Source: Paludibacter jiangxiensis
GTDB lineage: Bacteria; Bacteroidota; Bacteroidia; Bacteroidales; Paludibacteraceae
DNA length: 64,000 nucleotides
Assembly: GCF_001618385.1 (NCBI RefSeq)
Contig: NZ_BDCR01000001.1
Location: forward strand, 806,001 to 870,000
Direction: 5' to 3'
In this document: positions 53,195 through 61,636 of the stretch, in pieces
How the letters are laid out: every line of letters starts with the position of its first letter
Numbering within the stretch: position 1 is the first letter of the stretch
The notes under the pieces: generated by a model
Told to the model about the DNA's origin: nothing
Seen by the model: the letters and a program-made list of their open reading frames with translations, nothing else
Databases searched by the model: none
Position numbers and translations under genes: made by a program

Positions 53195-54019
53195 TCAGGG
53201 GAATTTAGGGAATTTCTTGAAATCGGGCTTGCGCTTTTCGAGGAATGCGGTTTTACCTTCCTGCGCTTCGTCGGTGAGGTAGTAGAGCAGGGTGGCATTG
53301 CCGGCCAGTTCCTGAATACCGGCCTGTCCGTCGAGTTCGGCGTTGAGTCCCATCTTAATCATGCGCATGGCCATCGGACTGTGCTGCATCATTTCGTGCG
53401 CCCATTTCACCGTTTCGTCTTCCAGTTGATCGAAGGGAACGACGGTGTTCACGAGACCCATTTCGAGTGCCTGTTGGGCGTTGTACTGACGGCAAAGGAA
53501 CCAGATTTCACGCGCTTTCTTCTGTCCGACGATGCGGGCCAGATAGGACGAGCCGAAGCCGGCATCAAAACTTCCCACGCGTGGGCCGGTCTGGCCGAAG
53601 ATAGCGTTGTCGGAAGCGATGGAGAGGTCGCACACCACCTGCAGCACGTGTCCGCCACCTATAGCGTAACCGTTTACCATTGCAATGACCGGTTTTGGGA
53701 GCGAGCGGATCTGTTTCTGCACCTCCAATACCTGCAAGCGGGGAACGCCGTCTTTACCGATGTAACCGCCTTTACCTTTCACGTTCTGGTCGCCGCCTGC
53801 GCAAAATGCCTTATCGCCTGCACCGGTCAGCACTACCACGTAGATATCCTGATTTTCGTGGCAAATACGTAACGCATCGCTTATTTCCATGGTGGTGGTT
53901 GGGGTGAATGCGTTGCGGTAACGGGGACGGTTGATGGTGATTTTTCCAATTCCTTCGAAATATTCGAACAGGATTTCTTCGTATTCTTTAATGGTTTCCC
54001 ATTGACGTGTTGTTGACAT
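53195..54019 (-). CDS. menB: 1,4-dihydroxy-2-naphthoyl-CoA synthase
   Basis: Crotonase-fold enzyme that cyclises o-succinylbenzoyl-CoA; 274 residues. Signature parts: [93 protein letters not shown], and [16 protein letters not shown]. The conserved Asp in GSFDAG replaces the more usual Glu of crotonases, as in MenB. menCE lies downstream and an unrelated lipoprotein gene lies between menB and menD. Confidence 0.96.
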   Translation of the reverse strand: MSTTRQWETIKEYEEILFEYFEGIGKITINRPRYRNAFTPTTTMEISDALRICHENQDIYVVVLTGAGDKAFCAGGDQNVKGKGGYIGKDGVPRLQVLEVQKQIRSLPKPVIAMVNGYAIGGGHVLQVVCDLSIASDNAIFGQTGPRVGSFDAGFGSSYLARIVGQKKAREIWFLCRQYNAQQALEMGLVNTVVPFDQLEDETVKWAHEMMQHSPMAMRMIKMGLNAELDGQAGIQELAGNATLLYYLTDEAQEGKTAFLEKRKPDFKKFPKFP

Positions 54020-54082
54020 AACTATATGATTTACAATTGAATTATTTATAAGTTGAATCAGGAGATAAATTTCTGTTTCAGA

Positions 54083-54925
54083 CTAATTTACCCGAATAGA
54101 AAAAGATTTGCTTTCACCGGTTTCATTGTCTGTAACAGTTAAAACAGTAACTCCGGTTGCAATAGCTTTATAATAGACAACAGCCGGGTTATTTTGAGAT
54201 AAGGTTGCAGCTATTGGATATGGTCGAAGTTCAGTGGAAATCACACCAGAAGCAGATGTACTCAGACTATACGATCCATTTCCGGAGATGATATATAGCT
54301 CTCCGTCATTACCTTTAGTAACTGAAATATTTGTTGAACTTGAGCTTATTGAAAAAGAATAATGTTCTATTATTTGTACGTTATATATTTGTGTAGGCCA
54401 AAAATCTTCAAAGTAGTACAAAGTGGCGGCTCCAAGTGACAACCCACTTATCAATACCTTATTGCCGCTTTCTTTCACCTGAATAGAGTTGCTTCCGGAG
54501 GAGTGTATAGCAAAAACGGCATTGGCTTTTGTGACCTCAATAGATTTTGTATCTCCTTTTTTTAGAAATACAACTGTAGATAAAGGGACAATTCGTGCAA
54601 TATAGTTTTTTACTTCGACTTTAATTTTGACACTATTCCCTTCTCCATCGCTGAGGGTAACAACCGCATTTCCAATTGCGTTCCCGGAAATATATAGGGT
54701 GTTTTCCAGTAAGAGATATTCAGCAACGGATTCGTTAGATGAAGAAACAGAATAAGAGCCGGAGCCCTTTATGATTTGAATGGCAGCATAAGGATTATCA
54801 GTTGAAAGAACAACCGATGATTTATCGACTTGCAGCGGACCAATCTGTTCGTCCTCGTTTTTAGAACAGGAAACGATGGTCACTAAAGCGAGGAAAAGGA
54901 AGAAAATCTTTTTAATCATATCCAT
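54083..54925 (-). CDS. Lipoprotein with three tandem Ig-like beta domains
   Basis: A 280-residue predicted lipoprotein: signal IKKIFFLFLALVTIVSCSK with a lipobox Cys at residue 20. The mature part has three beta-sandwich-like segments (about 33-108, 109-188, 189-280). The first and third share GSGSYSVSSS / GNGSYSLSTS and VTLSDGEGNSVKIKVEV / LTVTDNETGESKSFSIRV, as in bacterial Ig-like or BIG-type repeats. Function unknown; it is exported and cell-surface or periplasmic by inference. It is inserted in the menaquinone operon between menD and menB, where it has no evident biochemical tie. Confidence 0.7.
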   Translation of the reverse strand: MDMIKKIFFLFLALVTIVSCSKNEDEQIGPLQVDKSSVVLSTDNPYAAIQIIKGSGSYSVSSSNESVAEYLLLENTLYISGNAIGNAVVTLSDGEGNSVKIKVEVKNYIARIVPLSTVVFLKKGDTKSIEVTKANAVFAIHSSGSNSIQVKESGNKVLISGLSLGAATLYYFEDFWPTQIYNVQIIEHYSFSISSSSTNISVTKGNDGELYIISGNGSYSLSTSASGVISTELRPYPIAATLSQNNPAVVYYKAIATGVTVLTVTDNETGESKSFSIRVN

Positions 54926-54957
54926 TCATTAAGTCATGGGTCATTAAAATGCGCATA

Positions 54958-56643
54958 TCATTGATGCTTCAGGGCTTCAAACAAGCGACTGAAAACGTAG
55001 GCATTGGTTTCGGTATGGGAAAAAACCTCCAGCACCATCGGGTAATCTTCGTTCGGGTTGCAAAAATAGGGAAGGCACCGGTCGAGTTCGTCGAAGTTGG
55101 TGGCCGACAGGTAGTGCAATCCGAAAGCCAGCACCCGATCTTTGGCCGATTCGTTGTGGTGGCAAGCGATGTAACCCTCCATCGCCTCCGATTGCTGCGG
55201 CCCGTTAATAAGGTGAAACATGTTGCCGCCTCCGTTGTTTACCAGTAAAATCCGCAGGTTTTTGCTGATCTGTTTGTTCCACAAGGCATTGATGTCGTAA
55301 AAGAAACTCAGGTCGCCGATCAGCAGGAAGGTCAATCCTTTGTTGGCTGCCGCATATCCCACCGCGGTTGACATGGATCCGTCGATGCCGTTAGTCCCCC
55401 GGTTGGAGAGAACCGAAACCGTCGGATTCAGCTTGCTGATCTGGGCGTAACGGATGGGAGCGCTACTGCTCAGATGAAGTGTGGATTGCTGTGGTAAACG
55501 TTGTATAAACGCATTGACTACAGTCAGGTCGGAGAAGGGTGCCTCTTTCATAAAACGGGCAACTTCCAGATCTACTACTGTGGATTTATTTTGCCATAAC
55601 CCACTGAAATTATTTTCTTTATCTTCTTGAGGGGTAATTTCCTTCGCCAGTTGTTGCAAAAAATCGGCTGCATCAGCCGGAAGCAGGTCGGTGATCGTCT
55701 GGAACGTGTCTTTTACGTTGCCGTCGGGGCGAATATCCCAGTGATGTTGTGGCTTATGTTTGCGTAGCAACTGTTTTAACCGTTTGGAGGTGAGATGTCC
55801 GCCGAGGGTAATTAGTAAGTCGGGAGCAAAGCTGTTAGACTCTTCCTCCGACAACGAAGCCAGCACCAAATCGAAATTGGCTATCTGTTGCGGGAGGTGT
55901 ACATTGCCTATCTGTTCTGCCAGTAAGACCGCATCACCCTTGCTCAGTAGAGAGCTGAGGATGACATCCAATCCATTATTCGGCGGCAGTTGACCCACTA
56001 CGATCATTCGTTTGGATGAGGTGTTCCAGATTGATTGGAAAGATTCTGTCTCTACTTGTTGTTTTGCGGTGTGGAAAGTGATTTTTCTCGCTTCCGGCAA
56101 ACCAGGAGTTATAAACTGGTAGAGCGGCTCCGAAAGCGGCACGTTGATATGCACCGGACCGTTTCCGTTGGCTGTCAGTTGAATCAATGCCTCATTAATC
56201 AGACGGTTGCAGTACCATTCGTCGGTAGCGTTGGCCGGTTCCGGCAGTTGAACGCTCTTTTTGGCGATGGCGGCAAATGTCCCGTTTTGCGGAATGGTTT
56301 GCCCGTCAGCCTGACCGATCCATGCTTCGGGGCGGTCGGCAGAGATAACCAGCAACGGAATCTCCTGATAGTAAGCTTCAGCGATGGCCGGACCGTAGTT
56401 GAGCAGTGCCGTTCCCGAGGTGCAGCAGGCTGCCACCGGTTGTTGTAACTTCTGGCTCAAACCCAATGCAAAAAAGGCGGCAGAGCGCTCATCGACCACC
56501 GTGTAACAGGTAAAACCGGGATGTTGCGTAAAGGTATGAATCAGCGGAGCATTCCGCGATCCGGGTGAGAGTACCACGTGACGGATGCCGTATTGCAGCA
56601 TCAGCGATACAAGTTGTAATATGTTGGTTTTGTTGGAAAACAC
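54958..56643 (-). CDS. menD: SEPHCHC synthase (MenD)
   Basis: Thiamine-diphosphate-dependent enzyme that joins 2-oxoglutarate and isochorismate; 561 residues. N-terminal SLMLQYGIRHVVLSPGSRNA, the catalytic Glu region VVDERSAAFFALGLSQ, CTSGTALLNYGPAIAEAYYQ, and the ThDP-binding GDLSFFYDINALWNKQIS with NNGGGNMF. The start codon is GTG at 56643 (MFSNKTNIL), the normal family N-terminus, and repeat family A begins 5 bp upstream. A BRO-family gene lies upstream between it and menF. Confidence 0.94.
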   Translation of the reverse strand: MFSNKTNILQLVSLMLQYGIRHVVLSPGSRNAPLIHTFTQHPGFTCYTVVDERSAAFFALGLSQKLQQPVAACCTSGTALLNYGPAIAEAYYQEIPLLVISADRPEAWIGQADGQTIPQNGTFAAIAKKSVQLPEPANATDEWYCNRLINEALIQLTANGNGPVHINVPLSEPLYQFITPGLPEARKITFHTAKQQVETESFQSIWNTSSKRMIVVGQLPPNNGLDVILSSLLSKGDAVLLAEQIGNVHLPQQIANFDLVLASLSEEESNSFAPDLLITLGGHLTSKRLKQLLRKHKPQHHWDIRPDGNVKDTFQTITDLLPADAADFLQQLAKEITPQEDKENNFSGLWQNKSTVVDLEVARFMKEAPFSDLTVVNAFIQRLPQQSTLHLSSSAPIRYAQISKLNPTVSVLSNRGTNGIDGSMSTAVGYAAANKGLTFLLIGDLSFFYDINALWNKQISKNLRILLVNNGGGNMFHLINGPQQSEAMEGYIACHHNESAKDRVLAFGLHYLSATNFDELDRCLPYFCNPNEDYPMVLEVFSHTETNAYVFSRLFEALKHQ

Positions 56644-56647
56644 TGTT

Positions 56648-56688
56648 TTAATTTGAAAATTAGGAAATTTGAGAATTTGAAAATGGAA
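56648..56688 (+). repeat. Dispersed repeat family A, copy 4
   Basis: AATTTGAAAATTAGGAAATT-like units, ending GAAAATGGAATC, immediately ahead of menD and beside the BRO-family gene. It shares its build with copies at 735, 1201 and 5882. Confidence 0.65.
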
Positions 56689-56720
56689 TCTGTTGCTTGA
56701 TCTCTATCTCAGTTTATAAT

Positions 56721-57560
56721 TTATTCTTCAGTGATTTCGTCCTGTTTTTGGTTTATAATTCCTTTTTTGGCATTGAGAGGCGAAACCACCGATTTACCGG
56801 TTTTATTTTCCAGTTCAAGACGTGCGTTGCGGGCAACTTCGCCTCCCTTCCGGGCAACATCAGCATGTTCGTCCATCGTGTCGGGATTGGTAGCCTCCGA
56901 AATTTGTTTAGTCGATAGTTCGGCCAACATATTTAATACCAATTCGGCATTGGTCATGTTGTCGCGCAGGTTTTCTTTTTTCAATCCCTTGAAACTTTTG
57001 TATTCTTTAGCTGTTTTATCTGCCCAGGTCTTATAAATAATGTCGGTCAGTGTTGCAAAATGAATGCCTTCCTGCAGACCTCTCGACTTCCATTCGTCCG
57101 TGAGGTCTTTGCGTATTTCAATACTTTTCAGGCGTTGATTGATCCAACTGTCGGAATAGCCCAGCCGTTTGTAATCGGCCATTGCCTGTTCGATAGACAG
57201 TTCGGGATCCTGAATCTGATCCAGTCGCTCTTTTGCCACCTGAGCAATCCACAATTTAAATGGCTCAGCTTTTGGAGAGGGAATAGACTGAATTAAGCGG
57301 AAAAGCTGCTGGGGACTAACTACATCTGTTAAATATTTTTTCCCATCGGCAGCAACCATTTTCAGTTGACTACAATTTGTAGTCAACTCACTTCCCTCTT
57401 TTTTGAGTCGTGTTTTTAATACACTCCAATATTTTCGTGGATTGGGACTATCAGTTAATACATCCACTACATCTACAATGGAAAAGTACCACTCTTCGGA
57501 TGCTTCGTCCCAGGCAGTACGAACTTTTTTCTCTTCAAACAACTGGATTTTGTTTTGCAT
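56721..57560 (-). CDS. BRO family (phage antirepressor-like) protein
   Basis: A 279-residue protein. The N-terminal 100 or so residues form a BRO-N domain: VRTAWDEASEEWYFSIVDVV, PRKYWSVLKTRLKKEGSEL, VSPQQLFRLIQSI. The C-terminal half (LGYSDSWINQRLKSIEIRKDL, HFATLTDIIYKTWADKTAKE, then DVARKGGEVARNARLELENK) is like bacterial Bro-N proteins of the DinD/antirepressor-like group. BRO-N domains bind DNA in phage and viral relatives; the role here is unknown. It sits in the middle of the menaquinone operon, between menF and menD, with a family A repeat on one side, so it appears to be a later insertion. No other phage gene is nearby. Confidence 0.82.
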   Translation of the reverse strand: MQNKIQLFEEKKVRTAWDEASEEWYFSIVDVVDVLTDSPNPRKYWSVLKTRLKKEGSELTTNCSQLKMVAADGKKYLTDVVSPQQLFRLIQSIPSPKAEPFKLWIAQVAKERLDQIQDPELSIEQAMADYKRLGYSDSWINQRLKSIEIRKDLTDEWKSRGLQEGIHFATLTDIIYKTWADKTAKEYKSFKGLKKENLRDNMTNAELVLNMLAELSTKQISEATNPDTMDEHADVARKGGEVARNARLELENKTGKSVVSPLNAKKGIINQKQDEITEE

Positions 57561-57606
57561 ACCAACTATGGTTTAAGGTATATCTGAAATAAGACAACAA
57601 ATCCTT

Positions 57607-58716
57607 TTATAAGATTCCCCGCATCGTTTTCAGCTTCTCTTCCGTCTCTTTCCACTCTGTTTCGCGATTGGAGGAGGGGAGCAGGCCACCGCCGGCAAAG
57701 AGTTTCAGCTCTCCGGCTTCGATCTTCATGCAGCGCAAATTTACGTATAAATCCGTTTGATTGTCAGCCGACAGGTAGCCGGTAAATCCCGAATAATATT
57801 CGCGGTCGTAGCCCTCTTCAGCCAGAATAAACCTGTAGGCCTCCTCTTTTGGCAAGCCGCAAACGGCCGGTGTGGGGTGGAGTTGTTGCAAGAGATCGCC
57901 CAGTTTACTGGTGTTCGGATAGGAAAACGAGAATCCGGTTTTGAGGTGAACCACATTGCCTGCGGTCAGCGTTTCGGTCTTCTCTTCGCTCCAGCTTTCG
58001 GCATTGCGCGAGAGTACCTCCCGCAGGTAGAGCGCTACCAGCGACTGTTCGTTTTTGTTTTTGTGATCCCAGCGGGTGGCAGTGGTGCAGTCGGTTTTGG
58101 CCTTGCGAGTTCCGGCCAGTGCTACCGTTTGGTAGGCGGCGTGGCCTCCTTTTAGCAAAACTTCCGGGGTACTCCCCATCCAGGTACCTGAAACAGGCGT
58201 GTGGCAGAGGTAGACAAAGGCGCCGGGGTATTTTGCGCAGGCACGGAGAAATGCTTCGGCAGGCGAAAATTCCGGTTGGCGGGCAATGGCTGCGCAGCGC
58301 GAAAGTACCAGTTTATTGAACCTGCCCGATTGCAACGCTTCGATAAATTTTTCGAAAGCGGCAAGGTAGGTGGATTTTGTATTTTTTTGTGTGGAATAAT
58401 CCGAAGTGTGACCGGCAGTGTTCTCTTTATCGTTGATGGTCAACGTTGAAAGGAATGCTCCGATGGCTTCCCATCCGGCAAGATGTCTCTCCGGATTGAT
58501 GAGCAGCAGCGGATGTTGGTCTGTGATTTGAAACGGGGCGAAGACAAAACCTTCGCGGTTGTTCAGTTCGGAGATCGACCGGATAAGTGTGGGTTGCTCC
58601 GATGCCTGATAAACCAAACGGACGCTCTCTTCGCCCGGAAGCCGGTAAAGAGCGAAACACGAATTCGTCTGCGTGAGCTTGTTTATCAGTTCTATATGTA
58701 TCAATTGATCTGTCAA
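57607..58716 (-). CDS. menF: Isochorismate synthase (MenF)
   Basis: Chorismate-binding enzyme that converts chorismate to isochorismate, the first committed menaquinone step; 369 residues. The C-terminal catalytic part has FNKLVLSRCAAIARQP, FVYLCHTPVSGTWMGSTPEVLL, TVALAGTRKA, LHPTPAVCGLPKEEAYRFI, and DLYVNLRCMKIEAGELKLFA plus AGGGLLPSSN. The start is taken as a TTG at 58716 (MTDQLIHIELINK) overlapping the menI stop (TTGA). A longer frame exists upstream, but its residues are a shadow of menI. The BRO gene follows. Confidence 0.9.
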   Translation of the reverse strand: MTDQLIHIELINKLTQTNSCFALYRLPGEESVRLVYQASEQPTLIRSISELNNREGFVFAPFQITDQHPLLLINPERHLAGWEAIGAFLSTLTINDKENTAGHTSDYSTQKNTKSTYLAAFEKFIEALQSGRFNKLVLSRCAAIARQPEFSPAEAFLRACAKYPGAFVYLCHTPVSGTWMGSTPEVLLKGGHAAYQTVALAGTRKAKTDCTTATRWDHKNKNEQSLVALYLREVLSRNAESWSEEKTETLTAGNVVHLKTGFSFSYPNTSKLGDLLQQLHPTPAVCGLPKEEAYRFILAEEGYDREYYSGFTGYLSADNQTDLYVNLRCMKIEAGELKLFAGGGLLPSSNRETEWKETEEKLKTMRGIL

Positions 58717-59132
58717 GAAACTTTCTTTTTGATAATCATATTGGTGACGGTGATTACCGAAACCAGTTTGTTGTCGGCCGCGAAAACCTCCACCTGCCAA
58801 ATGTGGCTTTTCTTGCCCTGGTGCAGGATTACGGCTACCGCTTTCACTTCTCCTTTGCGGGGCGATGAAATGTGGTTGACACTCAGTTGCATTCCCACGG
58901 CATGCGCTTCGGGGGTGCAGAGATAATACGAACCGACCCCGGCCACTGACTCGGCCAAAGCGATGGTGGCGCCGCCGTGCAGGATTCCTACCGGTTGAAC
59001 GGTGCGCTTGTCGATGGGCATGGTAGCCTCCACGCGCCCCTCTTCCACCACGGTAATTTTCATCCCCAGGTGTTCCATCAGCGTGCCTTTGCACAACTCA
59101 TTGCACTGATCTATAGTGAGATTCTTGTTCAT
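58713..59132 (-). CDS. menI: Hotdog-fold thioesterase, probable DHNA-CoA thioesterase
   Basis: A 139-residue PaaI-type hotdog thioesterase: GTLMEHLGMKITVVEEGRVE, QPVGILHGGATIALAESVAG (conserved HGG and Glu), NHISSPRKGEV. Position as the first gene of the men operon suggests hydrolysis of 1,4-dihydroxy-2-naphthoyl-CoA (MenI). The ATG at 59132 is preferred. The stop overlaps the menF start, so they are translationally coupled. TATCTTTG at 59173-59166 on the minus strand is a possible -7 element without a clear -33. Confidence 0.88.
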   Translation of the reverse strand: MNKNLTIDQCNELCKGTLMEHLGMKITVVEEGRVEATMPIDKRTVQPVGILHGGATIALAESVAGVGSYYLCTPEAHAVGMQLSVNHISSPRKGEVKAVAVILHQGKKSHIWQVEVFAADNKLVSVITVTNMIIKKKVS

Positions 59133-59240
59133 GATTTTCGGTGAAACGTCAGTTTTAAGCAGACACAAAGATAACAAAAAAGTAGGGGAAAGGAGATGTT
59201 TATGATTGACATCAATAGAAAGGCGTTTTGGTTCTATTAA

Positions 59241-59254
59241 GGGGCTTCCGCCCC
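59241..59254. repeat. Small GC hairpin GGGGC-ttcc-GCCCC
   Basis: Short perfect stem (GGGGCTTCCGCCCC) like the hairpins of the array at 60384-60597, just downstream of the GH53 terminator. Confidence 0.5.
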
Positions 59255-59265
59255 TAACATAAAAA

Positions 59266-59294
59266 ACGGGGAACAGCGTTACTCCGTTCCCCGT
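59266..59294 (-). terminator. Rho-independent terminator of GH53 gene
   Basis: ACGGGGAAC (59266-59274) pairs with GTTCCCCGT (59286-59294), and the minus strand continues with TTTTTT. Directly after the GH53 stop. Confidence 0.88.
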
Positions 59295-59300
59295 AGGTTT

Positions 59301-60308
59301 CTATTTTTTGAAAGCATCCAGCGCCGGTGAGGGTTTTCCGTCGTCCTGCCAGCAGCCGAGAGCGTAGTGACTCCAGCTCCGGGCTCCTTCGGGTTCCCAG
59401 TAAATGACGCCTAAACCCCGTTTGCCGGGAATGGCTCTCACGGCTTTGATTACCGCTGTGAGCATGTTGTAGGTCTCGTCCACCAGCCGATCCTCTTCGC
59501 CGATCTCCACAATCATCACATCCTTGTTGTAGTGGGCAATCATGTCGTTCATGTTGCCGACCAGATCGCCGAGGGTGGCCTTGTAGCTTTTGTTGATCCA
59601 GTAGGGATAGTACGACATGCCGATAACATCGTAGCGTACCCCGTGTTGCGTGGCGTTATCGAAAAAGGTGCGGTATTTCGCGTTGTTGTTGCCCTCGTCG
59701 AGGTGCACAATCACCTTGATCTTCGGGTCGACGGTTTTGGTGGCATCGTACCCTTTGTTGATCAGTTGCGCCAGTTGCGGCCAGTTGGAGGTGCTGCCGT
59801 CGGGCCAGAGCATGCCACCGGGAATCTCGTTGCCCACCTGCACCCACTCGGGCGTAATGCCGACCTGTTTCAACGTGTCCAGCACCTCAAAAGTGTGTTT
59901 GTAAACGTCGTTGCACAGTTGGGGGAACGAATGCTTTTCCCAGGCAACCGGTTTATTCTGTTTGGCAGGGTCTGCCCAGCTGTCGCTGTAGTGGAAATCG
60001 ATCATCAGCCGCATGCCTAGTTTTTGAGCCCGTTGCGCCATCTCCACCGTCTCTTTTTTGCCGCAATGGCCGCTGCCTCTGTCGTTGGAGGGGTTGACCC
60101 ACACCCGCAGGCGGATGGTGTTGATGCCGCGCTCTTTGAGCAACAGCAGGCAATCTTTGGCTTTGCCGTCGCTGTCATAGAACTTAAAACCGGTGGCCTC
60201 CATCTGGGGCAACCAACCCACATCGGCTCCTTTGGCAAATTGCGCCTGACACGGTCGGATGGCTCCGGCAAGCAGCAAAAATAGGGAAATTTTATAAATG
60301 AGTTTCAT
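59301..60308 (-). CDS. Glycoside hydrolase family 53 endo-beta-1,4-galactanase
   Basis: An exported 335-residue GH53 enzyme (signal ISLFLLLAGAIRPCQA) acting on type I arabinogalactan or galactan side chains. Family landmarks are FAKGADVGWLPQMEATG, INTIRLRVWVNPSN, MRLMIDFHYSDSWADP, acid/base Glu in WVQVGNEIPGGMLWP, MSYYPYW, and nucleophile Glu in MIVEIGE, followed by GLGVIYWEPEG. The set looks intact. No SusCD or other CAZyme genes flank it, so it is a solitary polysaccharide-use gene. The codons are GC-richer than the neighbouring housekeeping genes, suggesting possible transfer (inference). Confidence 0.93.
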   Translation of the reverse strand: MKLIYKISLFLLLAGAIRPCQAQFAKGADVGWLPQMEATGFKFYDSDGKAKDCLLLLKERGINTIRLRVWVNPSNDRGSGHCGKKETVEMAQRAQKLGMRLMIDFHYSDSWADPAKQNKPVAWEKHSFPQLCNDVYKHTFEVLDTLKQVGITPEWVQVGNEIPGGMLWPDGSTSNWPQLAQLINKGYDATKTVDPKIKVIVHLDEGNNNAKYRTFFDNATQHGVRYDVIGMSYYPYWINKSYKATLGDLVGNMNDMIAHYNKDVMIVEIGEEDRLVDETYNMLTAVIKAVRAIPGKRGLGVIYWEPEGARSWSHYALGCWQDDGKPSPALDAFKK

Positions 60309-60383
60309 AGGGGGATGGAATTAGTATTGTTGAATGAATTATTACATAAGTTAGAATATCAAATATGAACGAGCGCAAATTTA

Positions 60384-60597
60384 GGGGCGTTAGCCCCGAT
60401 CTCTTTGTAGAAAGAGCATAAAACCTGTAGCCGGAGGAGCGTAGCTCTGATCTATTTCCTCTGATGAGCCGTTTAGAGGTCAAGGCTATGCCCCTTTATT
60501 CCAATTTTTCGGTTTGTTGCTACCAAGATTACAGGGCTAATGCCCCTGATGCTACTACCGCTTGGGATGAGCAAGAGTCAGGAGACTCGTACTAGCT
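60384..60597. repeat. Array of short stem-loops (hairpin repeat)
   Basis: The 330-bp gap between GH53 and the AbiJ-like gene contains at least five small hairpins: GGGGC-gtta-GCCCC (60384-60397), CTCTTT-gtag-AAAGAG (60401-60416), GAGC-gta-GCTC near 60437, GGGC-taat-GCCC near 60534, and GAGTC-agga-GACTC near 60576. Loops are 3-4 nt. No ORF is seen. The repeated design resembles a dispersed Bacteroidota element, of unknown role. Confidence 0.65.
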
Positions 60598-60638
60598 GAG
60601 AAGATGAATAATAACAATTATGATGTTACCAACAGTTT

Positions 60639-61478
60639 TTATTCTTTAGACTTTAAATAATTTATAAACGCAGAACAAGAAACTAACATAAATTTTGCAT
60701 CTTCTATCTCAACATTTATATCGTCTTCTAAGAGTGAATGTCTAATACCTCCTGAGTCACTTGTATAACCATACAAAGCAGAAAATGACGATTTCAAAGC
60801 CGTATGTATTTTATGAGTTTTTTCAATTTGATTTAAAGCTTTTCCTAATGTCGATTTTGAATCATTGGTCAAAATAGCACAATATGCTTCAACAGCAGAA
60901 ATCGATTCTTTTATTGAATTACGGTAGTCTGGATTTTCTCTATTGGACAAATGTTCCAAGGCTTGACTTAAATGAGTTTCTACAGACTTATATTTAGAAC
61001 CGTTTTTTAAAGCATTTTCAATTGCACTTATTTCTTGTTCAGCTGTTATTTGAATAATTTTATTTTGAATAATTGTATAGCCAGCCAATTCTCTTTTTAA
61101 AGTATAATTTACTTTAGTGGTGAAATCTAGCCTTAAGGGATTTGATAAATCTGATAAAAATTCTATTAAATCATACTTTTCATACCATTCAGCATTAAGG
61201 AACCATTTTTTAATATACTCTGTCATCCCTTCTGTATAAACATCACCGTCTGTGTAAGAAGGTATTTCATCTGATTTTAATTCAAAAAAATTCTCCCAAA
61301 TATATATGAAGACTTCAGCTCTTTTGGATTTCTGGTACGAGTAAGCGTGGTCTTCTATCTTATTTATGAAGTCGTTTAATATATTATTCCAAAGTTTATT
61401 CTCAAGAATTTGGTCAATACTATCAGTTTGCAATACTTGCCGAACATCTTTTTTCCCTATTCTCTGTGAAAATCGCAT
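60639..61478 (-). CDS. AbiJ-like abortive-infection protein (AbiJ-NTD4 plus HEPN-like C-terminus)
   Basis: A 279-residue protein. The N-terminal region (MRFSQRIGKKDVRQVLQTDS, IDQILENKLWNNIL, AEVFIYIWENFFELKSDEIP, YIKKWFLNAEWYEKYDLIEF) fits AbiJ N-terminal domain 4. The C-terminal half (SIKESISAVEAYCAILTN, LYGYTSDSGGIRHSLLEDD, DAKFMLVSCSAFINYLKSK) looks like the HEPN-type end of this family. Such proteins are linked to phage defence by abortive infection, possibly as ribonucleases; activity is not shown. It is much more AT-rich than the genes on either side and lies alone between a hairpin repeat and an MFS gene, so horizontal transfer is likely. Confidence 0.85.
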   Translation of the reverse strand: MRFSQRIGKKDVRQVLQTDSIDQILENKLWNNILNDFINKIEDHAYSYQKSKRAEVFIYIWENFFELKSDEIPSYTDGDVYTEGMTEYIKKWFLNAEWYEKYDLIEFLSDLSNPLRLDFTTKVNYTLKRELAGYTIIQNKIIQITAEQEISAIENALKNGSKYKSVETHLSQALEHLSNRENPDYRNSIKESISAVEAYCAILTNDSKSTLGKALNQIEKTHKIHTALKSSFSALYGYTSDSGGIRHSLLEDDINVEIEDAKFMLVSCSAFINYLKSKE

Positions 61479-61636
61479 AAAGGGTGGATTTAAATTGCTA
61501 TTAAAATGTAATTCATGGACTAACCTTTGTAAATTCCATCGAGATGGGTGTATTTACGAATGTTTTGCTATAGTTAAATTTACCTTGCAAACATACAATT
61601 TATTCTTCAAAACCTGTTTTGACAAAACCTTTTATT

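Noticed and set aside
58717-59094. N-terminal extension of menF, about 126 residues rich in Arg, Gly and His
   Set aside because: It is the menI gene read in another frame; family alignment in mind places the MenF start at 58716.
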